DNA of 16,912 nucleotides from JBKHJZ01 sp046537875 (GCA_046537875.1 JBKHJZ010000056.1:1-16912); one strand, 5' to 3'. Positions 1-8,014 are shown, counted from the stretch's first letter. The notes: a model not told the origin generated them from the sequence alone. Translations and numbers: made by a program.

Positions 1-47
1 CGACGACCCCCGGTCCGCCGCCACGACGCCCACACCCTCCCCCACGC

Positions 48-1973
48 TCACAACGACACACCTGGCGGCGTGACGAAGACCGCCGTCACGTCCCCCAGCT
101 CGAGCATCCGTGCCGTCGAACGCTCGGCGTGCACCGACACGCGGTCGTCGATCGACACCCCGAAGAGGTTCCGGTCCACGAGCGGCACGAGATCGTCGAG
201 CCCGTCACGCCGGAGCTCGTCGATCACCTCCGAGCGCAACCGGGCGAACTCCGCGCGCTCCGCCGCCGAGCGGGGCTCGACGTGGGCCACCTCGACGGCC
301 TCGGGGACCCGGCGCCACCGTTCGACGAACCCGCCGGTGGCGAGGTGCAGCTCCGCGGTCGCCTCCGAGGGCTCGATGACCCGGTGGTCGGTGATCGGCA
401 CGTGGTACACGCCGCCGGTCCCCACATCGAAGCCCGCGCGCTCCAGTTCGCCGACGAGGCCGAAGCCCTGCGAGCCGAAGTGCAGGGCATCGTTCCACGA
501 CACCGTGTAGCGCCCCTCCCGCCCGGTCGCGGCGCCCTCACCTCGCTCCAGCGCCGCGACCGTCGACGGCAGCACGGCACCCAGCGGCTCGGAGAGGTGC
601 GGCTCCGGGGGATCGACCCCCGTGGCGTCGGCGGTGAAGAACGCGGTGCTCACGAGGGTCACCGCCGCGAGGCCGGCCAGTCCGGCGTTGGCCGCCCGCC
701 ACCGGCCGGGAGGCGACAGGCGGGAGCCGACCAGCACGACCACCGTCCAACCCACCGCGAGGAGCGCCAGCATGGCGCTACCCCATGCCCAGAGCATCAG
801 GTAGTACCACTCCTTGCCGAAGATGCGGCCCATGGCCACGGCGGCGAGCACGAGGGATGCACCCGTGACGACGTGGAGCCGGAGGAGCGACGGGTGCCGG
901 AGGCGGACTGCGGCAACCCCCGTACCGGCCCACACGACGAGGAACGCAACGCCCGGCAGGATCGACGCCCCGACATCGGCCGACGCGTCGAGCAGCGACC
1001 GGTCGGTCCACGACGGTCCGGTCGCCAGCTCACGCGGGTCGAGGTGGACGAGCGTCAACTCGACGCCCCGGGCGAGGCCGGCGGGCTCCTCCGGTGGCGT
1101 GCCCAGGTGGTCGTAGATCTTCCGGATGTTGCCGGGGTCGTTGATCGCCTGATCGACGAGCGGCGGCACCCAGAGCAGGACACCGAGCCCGAGCGCGACC
1201 GCCCCCCAGCGGAGCAGCGCGCGGCTCTCGGTGCTCCCGGCCCCGGCCCGGCGCCGGGCGAGGACCAGGGCGGCGACCACGAGCCCACCGAGACCCAGCG
1301 CGAGGCCCAGGTAGGGCACGTGCGTCTGGGCGCAGAACGAGCCGACGGCCACCGCGACCGGCAGCATCGCCAGGTCGCCGCAGAGGACCGACCAGACGGC
1401 GAGCAGCAGCACGACCCACCAGAGCAGCGGCAGGTAGGGGTTCCAGGGCTGGGTGAGGGCCACCGCGCCGTAGCCGGAGCTGAGCACCGCCAGCAGGGTC
1501 CCGACCACGATCACCAGGCGGGTGCCACCGCGACGGGCGGCGATCACGAGCGCGGTCGCCAGGGCGCCCAGGTGGAGCACAACCGTGGCGGCCTGCATGG
1601 CCCACGCCGAGGAACCGAAGAGCCGGTACAGGGGGGCCAGGACGTAGAAGCTGAGAGGACCGGGATGGCTGCCCTGCTCGGCCAGGGTCGAGCCGATCCG
1701 ACCGGGCAGGCCGATCAGCGGGGAGTGTCGCGTGCCCACGTCCCGCAGCCGCAGCTCGGTCATGGTCAGGTCGAGGACCGGGTACCACTGAGGCCGGCGC
1801 AGCGCTCCGACCGCCACGACCAGCGGCAGGCCCACGAGTGCGACAGCACCCGCGATGACCAGGGCTCGAGGGGCGCGCGCACGCGCCGCCGTGGACGGGA
1901 TGGCGGTGTCGCTGTCGGTGTCGACGGCCGGCGCCTCACGTGTCGCGCCGGCGCGCGTCCCGACTTGAGACAT
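48..1973 (-). CDS. Polytopic membrane protein, probable GT-C type glycosyltransferase
   Basis: The 641-residue product starts with a hydrophilic Ala/Thr/Asp-rich stretch (about residues 1-36), followed by a first membrane segment (about 37-57) and many further hydrophobic helices up to about residue 450. The last 190 residues are mostly soluble. Just after the first helix lies an acidic loop with D68 and E73, followed by an HPGPLSFY motif (residues 103-110). This architecture is typical of GT-C enzymes, in which an acidic residue in the first external loop is catalytic and a polyprenyl-phosphate sugar is the donor. The family assignment is from topology and motifs only; no acceptor or sugar can be named. 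The ATG at 1973 is preferred because a TATACT box ends eight bases upstream and there is no Shine-Dalgarno sequence. It diverges from another GT-C-like gene. A non-catalytic membrane protein of the same fold remains possible. Confidence 0.8.
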   Translation of the reverse strand: MSQVGTRAGATREAPAVDTDSDTAIPSTAARARAPRALVIAGAVALVGLPLVVAVGALRRPQWYPVLDLTMTELRLRDVGTRHSPLIGLPGRIGSTLAEQGSHPGPLSFYVLAPLYRLFGSSAWAMQAATVVLHLGALATALVIAARRGGTRLVIVVGTLLAVLSSGYGAVALTQPWNPYLPLLWWVVLLLAVWSVLCGDLAMLPVAVAVGSFCAQTHVPYLGLALGLGGLVVAALVLARRRAGAGSTESRALLRWGAVALGLGVLLWVPPLVDQAINDPGNIRKIYDHLGTPPEEPAGLARGVELTLVHLDPRELATGPSWTDRSLLDASADVGASILPGVAFLVVWAGTGVAAVRLRHPSLLRLHVVTGASLVLAAVAMGRIFGKEWYYLMLWAWGSAMLALLAVGWTVVVLVGSRLSPPGRWRAANAGLAGLAAVTLVSTAFFTADATGVDPPEPHLSEPLGAVLPSTVAALERGEGAATGREGRYTVSWNDALHFGSQGFGLVGELERAGFDVGTGGVYHVPITDHRVIEPSEATAELHLATGGFVERWRRVPEAVEVAHVEPRSAAERAEFARLRSEVIDELRRDGLDDLVPLVDRNLFGVSIDDRVSVHAERSTARMLELGDVTAVFVTPPGVSL

Positions 1974-1981
1974 GGCGGCCG

Positions 1982-1987
1982 AGTATA
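1982..1987 (-). promoter_or_regulatory. -10 box TATACT, predicted leaderless promoter of the 48-1973 gene
   Basis: On the minus strand TATACT is followed by eight bases and then the ATG at 1973. That places the expected transcription start at or within a base or two of the start codon. No convincing -35 hexamer is visible. This is the best match to the TANNNT actinobacterial -10 consensus in the window. Confidence 0.6.
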
Positions 1988-2034
1988 GGAGCGCGCCCTC
2001 CCGCGGGGCCGACGCCGGGAACCCGCCACCTCGC

Positions 2035-2051
2035 CCCCGGGCCGCCCGGGG
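2035..2051. repeat. Perfect 7-bp inverted repeat just upstream of a -10 box
   Basis: The arms CCCCGGG and CCCGGGG are separated by CCG and end one base before the TAACCT box at 2053-2058. The position between the -35 and -10 regions would suit a repressor operator. Pure G/C inverted repeats arise easily in such a GC-rich genome, so this is only a candidate. Confidence 0.3.
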
Positions 2052-2052
2052 C

Positions 2053-2058
2053 TAACCT
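2053..2058 (+). promoter_or_regulatory. -10 box TAACCT, predicted leaderless promoter of the 2068 gene
   Basis: TAACCT fits TANNNT and is followed by nine bases and then GTG at 2068, so the transcript would begin at or close to the start codon. No clear -35 element is present. Confidence 0.5.
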
Positions 2059-2067
2059 GCCCACCCC

Positions 2068-3771
2068 GTGGATCAACCGGGCGGAGAAGTGCTGGTGGCG
2101 GAGCAGGAACCCCCGCAGCGCGAGCACCGACGCCCGGGCGGCTCGGCCACCTCCTGGGTGCTCCCGCTCGCCACGGTCGCCGTCGTCTGCGCCCTCCCGC
2201 TCGTCGAGCTGTGGCGCGCGCCGGGGCCACCGATGGAGGAGGGCTTCATGCTGGTCTTCCCGGAGCTCGTGCTCAGGGGAGACGTACCCAACCGCGACTT
2301 CCTCCACCTCTACGGGCCGGGCAGCCTCTGGGTCCTGGCGGGTGGGTTCAAGGCCTTCGGCACGAGCCTCGCCACCGAGCGGGCCATCGGGCTGCTGCAG
2401 CAGCTCGCGCTGGTCGTGGGCGTCGTCGTGGCCATCCGACCGTGGGGGCGGTGGATCGGGGCGGCCGGCGGGGCCATCGCCGCGATGGTGCTTCTGCCAC
2501 CCATCGGGCTCACCGCCCTCGCCTGGATCGGCGGTGTCGCGCTCGGCCTGTGGGCGCTGAACAGCGCCCTCGGTGCCCTGACCCAGTCGGCCACATCGTC
2601 CACCGCCCGGCGGCGGCTCCTCGTCGGCGGGGTGCTCGCCGGGTTCGCCCTGCTCTACCGGCCCGACCTGATCCTCGCGTTGGGCCTGTCGGCGCTCGTC
2701 CTCTGGCGGGGCCTCGATCGCGTGGGCCGCACCCGCCTCGTCGCCGGCGCAGCCCTCGGCGCCTCCCCCTACCTGGTCCACGTGGCGATGGCCGGTCCGG
2801 GCAACGTGATCCAGGGGCTCGTCCTCGATCCCGTGTTCGAACTGCGGGGTGGTCGCCGCCTGCCCCTCCCCCCGTCGTGGAACGAGTTCGACGGCTTCCT
2901 CCAGCGGGCCGGGCAGCTGATCGAACCGGCCTGGCCCCTGCCGGCACCTCCCACGCCCGCGCAGCTCAGCCTGTGGCTCGCACTGCTGATCGCCGCCAAC
3001 GCGACGCTGGTGGCGATGGGCGTCCGGGCCCTGCGGCGCGGCGATCGCCGGCTCCTCGTGCTCGCCCTCTTCAGCGTGGGGCTCCTGCCCCAGGCGTTGC
3101 AGCGAGCGGACTCGACGCATCTCGCGTGGGCGAGCTGCGTGCCGCTGGGCCTGCTCCCCGCGGCCGTGGCGGAGGCGGTCGGCGCCTGGGGCGGCCGCTG
3201 GTCACGAGCGCGCACCGTGATCGCGGCCGCCGTTCCCGCCCTCGCCACGTTGGTGCTGGCGCCCCACTTCACCTGGGCCCTGTACGCCGATCACGTCGGG
3301 CGCAGCCTGGGCCTGTCGGAGTTGGAGGCCGGCACGATCCGGCACGACGGCCGGATCTTCCACTACGGCCGGCTCGATGCGGTGGATGCGGTGAGCGCCA
3401 TGCTCCCCGAGGTGGAGCGGATCGCCCGACCGGACGACACGCTGTTCGTGGGCACGGGCGACCTGCGCAAGACCCCGTACAGCGAGGCGTTCCTCTACCA
3501 CCTCCTCCCCGAGCTCGAGCCGGCGACCCGCTACATCGAGATGGATCCCGGCCTCGCCAACAGCGAGGACTCGGGCATGGCCGACGAGCTGCGGCAGGCC
3601 GACATCGTGATCCTGTCGTCGATCCGCGACGACTGGGTCGAGCCCAACGACTCGCGCGAGCTCGGCCCTAACGAGCCCAACGAGGTGATCGACAGGGAGT
3701 TCTGCCTGGTCGACTCGTACGGCGAGGGTCCCTTCGGCCGGGGGCTCTACGAGCTCTACCGTCGGTGCTGA
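2068..3771 (+). CDS. Polytopic membrane protein, probable GT-C type glycosyltransferase
   Basis: The 567-residue product has a short hydrophilic N terminus, a first membrane helix at about 30-48, an acidic external-loop motif EEG (57-59) and then PNRDF and LYGPG (74-85). The order acidic pair, P..DF, GPG resembles GT-C glycosyltransferases of the ArnT/PMT-like superfamily that use lipid-phosphate sugars. About eight to ten further hydrophobic segments follow, and a soluble domain of roughly 150 residues ends the protein. Sugar and acceptor are unknown. The start is uncertain. GTG at 2068 suits the TAACCT box (leaderless), but GTG at 2095 has a good Shine-Dalgarno GGAGAAG at 2083-2089 with five bases of spacing and would lose only nine residues. 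It shares the 1974-2067 intergenic region with the divergent GT-C-like gene, so the pair may be co-regulated. Confidence 0.8.
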   Translation: MDQPGGEVLVAEQEPPQREHRRPGGSATSWVLPLATVAVVCALPLVELWRAPGPPMEEGFMLVFPELVLRGDVPNRDFLHLYGPGSLWVLAGGFKAFGTSLATERAIGLLQQLALVVGVVVAIRPWGRWIGAAGGAIAAMVLLPPIGLTALAWIGGVALGLWALNSALGALTQSATSSTARRRLLVGGVLAGFALLYRPDLILALGLSALVLWRGLDRVGRTRLVAGAALGASPYLVHVAMAGPGNVIQGLVLDPVFELRGGRRLPLPPSWNEFDGFLQRAGQLIEPAWPLPAPPTPAQLSLWLALLIAANATLVAMGVRALRRGDRRLLVLALFSVGLLPQALQRADSTHLAWASCVPLGLLPAAVAEAVGAWGGRWSRARTVIAAAVPALATLVLAPHFTWALYADHVGRSLGLSELEAGTIRHDGRIFHYGRLDAVDAVSAMLPEVERIARPDDTLFVGTGDLRKTPYSEAFLYHLLPELEPATRYIEMDPGLANSEDSGMADELRQADIVILSSIRDDWVEPNDSRELGPNEPNEVIDREFCLVDSYGEGPFGRGLYELYRRC

Positions 3772-3785
3772 GCCGGTTCGGTGCC

Positions 3786-3803
3786 CGCCGTCGATCGACG
3801 GCG
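3786..3803. terminator. Perfect 18-bp palindrome after the GT-C gene
   Basis: CGCCGTCGATCGACGGCG reads identically on both strands, 14 bases after the stop of the upstream gene. As RNA it could form a 7-bp stem with a GATC loop. No T-tract follows, so it would be a weak intrinsic terminator. A dimeric regulator site for the downstream mannose synthase gene is the alternative. Confidence 0.4.
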
Positions 3804-3864
3804 TCACCCCGGGTGCGGCCCGCTGCCCGCCACCGTGAATCCTGAAGACCCGGTCGGCGCGGGG

Positions 3865-3870
3865 TAGGTT
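3865..3870 (+). promoter_or_regulatory. Candidate -10 box TAGGTT upstream of the mannose synthase gene
   Basis: TAGGTT fits TANNNT and lies 34 bases before the ATG at 3905, which would give a short leader of about 25 bases. No strong Shine-Dalgarno sequence is seen in that leader (GGGG at 3893-3897 is the best). No clear -35 hexamer is present. Confidence 0.35.
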
Positions 3871-3904
3871 GCTCGAACCTCCTTCAACCACGTGGGGCTC
3901 TGGC

Positions 3905-4741
3905 ATGAGGACTCTCATCATCATCCCGACCTACCTCGAGGCGGAGAACATCGACGACGTGCTCCGTCGCGTCCGTGCGGCTGTGCCGGCGGCCGACGTG
4001 CTGGTCGTCGACGACAGCAGCCCCGACGGCACGGCCGACCTCGCCCGTGAGACGGCCGAGGACGTCGGCCAGATCGACGTCCTCCTCCAGCCCGACAAGG
4101 GCGGGCTCGGCGTCGCCTACCGCGCCGGCTTCGCCCACGGCTTCACCAACGGTTACGACGTCGTGGTCCAGATGGACGCCGACTTCTCCCACGACCCGGC
4201 CGCGCTCCCCGAGCTACTCGGGCAGATCGACCGCGGCGTCGATGTGGTGATCGGTTCCCGGTACGTGGCGGGCGGCAGCATCCCCAACTGGCCCCGGACC
4301 CGCCGGCTGCTGTCACGGGTGGGGAACCTCTACGCGTCCACCGTGCTCGGGCTGAAGGTGCGCGACGCCACCGCCGGGTTCCGGGCGTATCGGGCGAGCG
4401 TGCTGGAGGCGGTCGTGGCCGGGGCCACGCGGGCCACCGGGTACGGCTTCCAGGTCGAGCTCGCCTACCGGGCGCACCGGCTCGGCGCCCGCATCGTCGA
4501 GGTGCCGATCACGTTCAACGACCGGGTCCGCGGCGTGTCGAAGATGTCGTGGCACATCATCGGTGAGGCCATGTGGCTGGTCACCTGGTGGGGCCTGCGT
4601 GACCGGCTGCTCCGCCGGCGCACCGTGACCCGGGTCGGGCCGGTGCCGACCGCGTCGCCCGCCCCGCCCCCGGACGCGCCGGAGGACACGGCCGACGACG
4701 CGAGGCCTGCCGAGGCACCCGCGGTCGGGGGTGGGTCCTAG
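3905..4741 (+). CDS. ppm1: Polyprenol monophosphomannose synthase (GT2, DPM1/Ppm1-like)
   Basis: The enzyme transfers mannose from GDP-mannose to polyprenyl phosphate at the cytoplasmic membrane face, supplying the donor for extracytoplasmic mannosyltransferases. The 278-residue product shows the family's motifs in order: IIIPTYLEAENI (5-16), VVDDSSPDGT (34-43), the metal-binding MDADFSHDP (90-98), GSRY (117-120), a DATAGFRAYR block (154-163) and the signature FNDRVRGVSKMS (204-215). These match bacterial Ppm/DPM1 catalytic domains closely. It lacks the acyltransferase domain found fused to some mycobacterial Ppm1 proteins. The last 40 residues form a Pro/Ala/Asp-rich tail, probably disordered. 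ATG at 3905 is chosen because the conserved fold begins directly there; a TTG at 3869 in the same frame would add twelve unconserved residues. Its product could feed the GT-C-like enzymes nearby, which is an inference from context. Confidence 0.93.
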   Translation: MRTLIIIPTYLEAENIDDVLRRVRAAVPAADVLVVDDSSPDGTADLARETAEDVGQIDVLLQPDKGGLGVAYRAGFAHGFTNGYDVVVQMDADFSHDPAALPELLGQIDRGVDVVIGSRYVAGGSIPNWPRTRRLLSRVGNLYASTVLGLKVRDATAGFRAYRASVLEAVVAGATRATGYGFQVELAYRAHRLGARIVEVPITFNDRVRGVSKMSWHIIGEAMWLVTWWGLRDRLLRRRTVTRVGPVPTASPAPPPDAPEDTADDARPAEAPAVGGGS

Positions 4742-4781
4742 CGGCCGCACCCGCGGGCCCGATCTGACCGCGCGCACGATG

Positions 4782-4787
4782 TAGCGT
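4782..4787 (+). promoter_or_regulatory. -10 box TAGCGT, predicted leaderless promoter of the 4796 gene
   Basis: TAGCGT fits TANNNT and is followed by eight bases and then GTG at 4796. No Shine-Dalgarno sequence lies between the two. It supports GTG at 4796 over an in-frame TTG at 4787 that would overlap the box itself. Confidence 0.5.
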
Positions 4788-4795
4788 TGCGCGCC

Positions 4796-7030
4796 GTGCC
4801 GGACCCTCCCGCGACGCCCTCCTCCTCCCCCGACCACGTCTCCGGCGACGGCTCCTCTCCCGACGACGAGGCCTCGCCGGCCGGGGCGGCGGGACGCGAC
4901 GGGGGCCACGAACGGGGCAGGGACGGGGTGCTCACGCCGCGCCCCCGGCTCGTCGCTCTCAGCTTCCTCATGCTCTTCGGGCAGCTGGCCCTCATCCGCT
5001 GGCTCGGGGCCAGCATCTTCTACCTCTCCTACTTCTCGAACTTCGTCCTGCTCGGGAGCTTCCTCGGGCTCGGTCTGGGCTTCCTGTGGTCCGGACGTTC
5101 CGGGCGCTCGATCTACCCACTGGCGCCGCTGCTCTTCGGCACGCTCGTCGCGTACGTGTACGTGTTCGACGTGCCGCTCGACGTGACGATGCGCGACGTC
5201 GTCTTCTTCGACTCGATCACGCCGGTGAGCGCGCTCCCCCGTGAGGTGGTCCTCGCCCTGCTCTTCGTCAGCGTCGCCACGGTGATGGCCGCCGTCGGTG
5301 ACGGCGTCGGGCGCACGTTCGCTCGGTTCCGCCCGCTGGAGGCGTACAAGTGGGACCTCGTCGGCAGCCTCCTGGGCATCGCCGGGTTCACCGTCCTGTC
5401 GTTCCTCGGCGCGCAACCGGTCGTGTGGGGGCTCATCATCGTCGCGGTCTTCCTCGCGACGATGCCGCTGCGCGACCTGCGCCGGTGGGTGCTGACCGGG
5501 CTCGGGGTGGTCCTGCTCCTCGCCCCGCTGATCGCAGAGGCACGCGACACCACCACCGACGAGCAGGAGCGGAGCTTCGCGTCGGGGGCGACGACGAAGG
5601 AGCTCATCTGGTCCCCCTACTACCGGATCACCTCGCTCGACACCCCGTCAGGTGGCAAGAGCACGTTCGTCAACCAGACGCCGCACTGGCACCAGATGCC
5701 GACCGAGGGGAACCCGCTGTACGAGATGGTGTACGAGCGTGTCGCCCGTCCGAACGGTGGCGACGTCCTCGTCATCGGTGCCGGGTCCGGGAACGACGTC
5801 GCCTCGGCGCTGCGGCGTGGCGCACAGCGCGTCGACGCCGTGGAGATCGATCCCCGGCTGATGGAGATCGCCGAGGACAGCCATCCCGACGACCCGTACG
5901 CCGATCCCCGGGTGACCTCGCACATCGACGACGGCCGCGCCTTCCTCGAGCGCTCGGACCGGCGGTGGGACAAGATCCTGCTGGCCCTGCCGGACTCGCT
6001 CACCCTGGTGCACGGTCAGGCCTCGGTCCGCCTCGAGAGCTACCTGTTCACCGAGCAGGCGGTGGAGTCGGCCCGTGACCACCTGAAGCCGGGCGGCGTG
6101 TTCGCCATGTACAACTGGTACCGCCAGGACTGGCTGGTCGACCGGTATGCCGAGACCCTGGCTGCCGTCTTCGAGCAGCCGCCCTGCGTCACCCGGTTCG
6201 GCCAGACCAACCTGGCGGTCCTCGTGGCCTCCGACGACCCCGACGCCCTCGACTGCCCGCCGGAGGAGACCTGGGTCAGCAGCCCCGACGCGCCCCGACC
6301 GGTCTCCGACGACCACCCGTTCCCCTACCTGCGGACCCGTTCGATGCCCGGTCTCTACGTCTGGAGCACCCTGCTCGTCCTCGGGCTCTCCGTGGCTGCG
6401 GTGACCGGGATCGCGCTCGCGGGGCGGTCCGACAAGCGCGCGTCGGTGCGGGAGTTCGTCGGGTTCGCCGACCTGTTCTTCATGGGCGTCGCGTTCCTGC
6501 TGCTCGAGACCAAGAGCGTGGTGCAGTTCGCCCTCCTGTTCGGGACGACCTGGTTGGTGAACTCCCTCGTGTTCCTCGGGGTGCTCAGCAGCGTGCTGCT
6601 CGCCGTGGCGGTGTCACGCCGTGTCTCGTTCCGGCGCCCGGCCCGGCTGTACGCGGTGCTCCTCGCCGCGCTCGCGCTCGCCTACCTGGTGCCGCCGGAC
6701 CGGCTCCTCGCCCTCGACGTCGTGCCGCGCTTCGTCGCCGCCGTGTCGCTCGCCTTCTTCCCGATCTTCACCGCCAACCTCGTGTTCACCCAGCGCTTCA
6801 GGGACACGGCGCACTCCGCCACGGCGTTCGGAGCCAACCTCATCGGGGCGATGGTCGGCGGGCTGCTCGAGTACGCCGCGATGGTCACCGGCTACCGCAG
6901 CCTGCTCGTGATCGTGGCCCTCGCGTACGGGCTGGCCTTCCTCACCGGACGCCGGCACCTCACCCCACGTCGGACCTCCGAGACGGCCGCGGAGCCGACC
7001 CCGCCGGAGCCGGCACCCGTACCCGCCTGA
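4796..7030 (+). CDS. Polytopic membrane protein with embedded spermidine-synthase-like domain
   Basis: The 744-residue product has a disordered Pro/Asp/Ser-rich start (about 1-42), a first block of membrane helices (about 45-245), a soluble Rossmann domain (about 265-480) and a second block of helices (about 510-720). The soluble domain shows the SAM-binding motif VIGAGSGND (326-334), the acidic loop VEID (349-352) and LALPDS (396-401). The last is where spermidine synthases carry their catalytic aspartate region; here only D400 stands in the usual D..D context. HGQASVRLESYLFT (406-419) follows in the place of the polyamine-pocket gatekeeping segment. Fused membrane/spermine-synthase proteins are a known bacterial family of unclear function, so polyamine synthesis should not be assumed. 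A membrane-bound aminopropyl- or methyltransferase acting on an envelope component is possible. It meets the methyltransferase gene tail to tail. Confidence 0.8.
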   Translation: MPDPPATPSSSPDHVSGDGSSPDDEASPAGAAGRDGGHERGRDGVLTPRPRLVALSFLMLFGQLALIRWLGASIFYLSYFSNFVLLGSFLGLGLGFLWSGRSGRSIYPLAPLLFGTLVAYVYVFDVPLDVTMRDVVFFDSITPVSALPREVVLALLFVSVATVMAAVGDGVGRTFARFRPLEAYKWDLVGSLLGIAGFTVLSFLGAQPVVWGLIIVAVFLATMPLRDLRRWVLTGLGVVLLLAPLIAEARDTTTDEQERSFASGATTKELIWSPYYRITSLDTPSGGKSTFVNQTPHWHQMPTEGNPLYEMVYERVARPNGGDVLVIGAGSGNDVASALRRGAQRVDAVEIDPRLMEIAEDSHPDDPYADPRVTSHIDDGRAFLERSDRRWDKILLALPDSLTLVHGQASVRLESYLFTEQAVESARDHLKPGGVFAMYNWYRQDWLVDRYAETLAAVFEQPPCVTRFGQTNLAVLVASDDPDALDCPPEETWVSSPDAPRPVSDDHPFPYLRTRSMPGLYVWSTLLVLGLSVAAVTGIALAGRSDKRASVREFVGFADLFFMGVAFLLLETKSVVQFALLFGTTWLVNSLVFLGVLSSVLLAVAVSRRVSFRRPARLYAVLLAALALAYLVPPDRLLALDVVPRFVAAVSLAFFPIFTANLVFTQRFRDTAHSATAFGANLIGAMVGGLLEYAAMVTGYRSLLVIVALAYGLAFLTGRRHLTPRRTSETAAEPTPPEPAPVPA

Positions 7031-7068
7031 CCGCGAGCGAGCCAGCCTCCGCGTGCGAACGTGGGGGC

Positions 7069-7097
7069 GGCCCCGTGCCGGCGCGCCCGCACGGGCC
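7069..7097. terminator. Candidate bidirectional terminator hairpin between convergent genes
   Basis: The arm GGCCCCGTGC (7069-7078) pairs with GCACGGGCC (7089-7097) as nine base pairs with one bulged C and a ten-base loop. It lies in the 86-bp gap between the stops of two convergent genes, where a terminator serving both strands is expected. There is no U-tract. Confidence 0.5.
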
Positions 7098-7116
7098 TGA
7101 CGGCGGGCGTTCGATC

Positions 7117-7860
7117 TCAGTACGGCCAGGTCTCGCCGTCGTGCCCGAGCAGCCGGGCCACCGGGCCGAGCCGGGCCGTGACCAGCACCTTGATCGCCAC
7201 GTTGCGGGCGAACCACGGCAGCTGCCCGACCTGCCGGCCGGCGTTGACCCACCGGGCGGCGCCGTGCACGGGCTCGGCGCGGTACTCGGCCAGCGATCGG
7301 CTGCGCCCCACGTATCGCCATCGACCCGAGAGCAGCAGCTCGGAGAGGATCGCCAACGTGACCCCGATCGACGAGAACGCGTCGTGGACGAGCATCACGC
7401 CGCCCGGCGCCACCCGGGCCCCCCAGGCGCCGATGTCCTCGCGCGCGGGGCGGAACCGGTGCGCACCGTCGATGTGCAGGAGGTCGATCGGCCCGTCGAC
7501 CTCGTCGTGGGCGTCGTGAGAGAACGCGCGGACGTACGTGACGCGCTCCCGCACACCGGCCCGTTCGAGGTTCCGCAGGAAGATCGCGCTGTCCTCGTCG
7601 GCCTCGTCGGCGAAGCCGTCGATCTCCTGGGGTCCCCGGTCGTTGCCAGCGTGGGGATCGATGGCGTGGATCGCGACACCGTCGGCCGCCGACCGGGCGA
7701 TGGCGATCATCGATCGCCCCCGGAAGCTGCCGATCTCGACGATGCGGCCGGGCGCCGACACCTCGGCGGCGCGTGCCGCGACCAGGGCGACCTGGTCCGG
7801 GCTGAACCATCCCTCTACGCCGTCGAGCGCTACGTCGAGGTCGGGATCGATCGTGGTCAC
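7117..7860 (-). CDS. Class I SAM-dependent methyltransferase (Methyltransf_24 / sugar O-methyltransferase-like)
   Basis: The 247-residue product has the SAM-binding motif IVEIGSFRGRS (40-50), IHAIDPH (64-70), IDLLHIDGAHRF (125-136) and GGVMLVHDAF (153-162). The pair D131 and D160 corresponds to the metal-binding aspartates of Mg-dependent O-methyltransferases such as TylF/MycE-type sugar enzymes, so methylation of a hydroxyl on a sugar is a reasonable guess. Substrate is unknown. GTG at 7860 is chosen because GGAG lies six bases upstream. An in-frame ATG at 7929 would add 23 residues, but it overlaps the candidate -10 box TATGCT. The gene diverges from the GT4/AftD operon, which suggests modification of the same glycan; that link is inference. 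An unrelated small-molecule methyltransferase is possible. Confidence 0.82.
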   Translation of the reverse strand: MTTIDPDLDVALDGVEGWFSPDQVALVAARAAEVSAPGRIVEIGSFRGRSMIAIARSAADGVAIHAIDPHAGNDRGPQEIDGFADEADEDSAIFLRNLERAGVRERVTYVRAFSHDAHDEVDGPIDLLHIDGAHRFRPAREDIGAWGARVAPGGVMLVHDAFSSIGVTLAILSELLLSGRWRYVGRSRSLAEYRAEPVHGAARWVNAGRQVGQLPWFARNVAIKVLVTARLGPVARLLGHDGETWPY

Positions 7861-7866
7861 GGGTGT

Positions 7867-7870
7867 CTCC
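7867..7870 (-). promoter_or_regulatory. Shine-Dalgarno GGAG deciding the methyltransferase start
   Basis: On the minus strand GGAG is followed by ACACCC and then GTG at 7860. It is one of the clearest ribosome binding sites in the window and supports this start over the upstream ATG at 7929. Confidence 0.6.
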
Positions 7871-7924
7871 GTTGGGATCTTGCGCACCGCCGCCGCTCGT
7901 TGGTGCGCTGGCGCGAGACTCCGT

Positions 7925-7930
7925 AGCATA
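7925..7930 (-). promoter_or_regulatory. -10 box TATGCT of the methyltransferase gene
   Basis: TATGCT fits TANNNT on the minus strand. Transcription would begin near 7917, giving a leader of roughly 57 bases that contains the GGAG site. No clear -35 element is seen. Confidence 0.45.
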
Positions 7931-7997
7931 CGACCGATCCGGCGCCCGGACCCCGGCCGCGTAGGCACCACCACGGCGGATGCGGCGCCTTGCACCT

Positions 7998-8004
7998 GGG
8001 GAGG
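7998..8004 (+). promoter_or_regulatory. Shine-Dalgarno GGGGAGG of the GT4 gene
   Basis: GGGGAGG lies ten bases before GTG at 8015. The spacing is slightly long but the match is strong, and no better in-frame start is closer. Confidence 0.5.
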
Positions 8005-8014
8005 CACACGACCA

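Noticed and set aside
129..1988. A 619-codon plus-strand open frame fully antisense to the first gene
   Set aside because: The translation is rich in Arg, His, Gln, Glu and Pro with no recognisable fold or helices. Long antisense frames are expected opposite GC-rich genes, and the minus-strand product has clear membrane topology.
7538..8014. N-terminal extension of the GT4 protein upstream of GTG 8015
   Set aside because: The extension is antisense to the methyltransferase gene and low in complexity, while GT4 proteins begin just before the GGSE loop.
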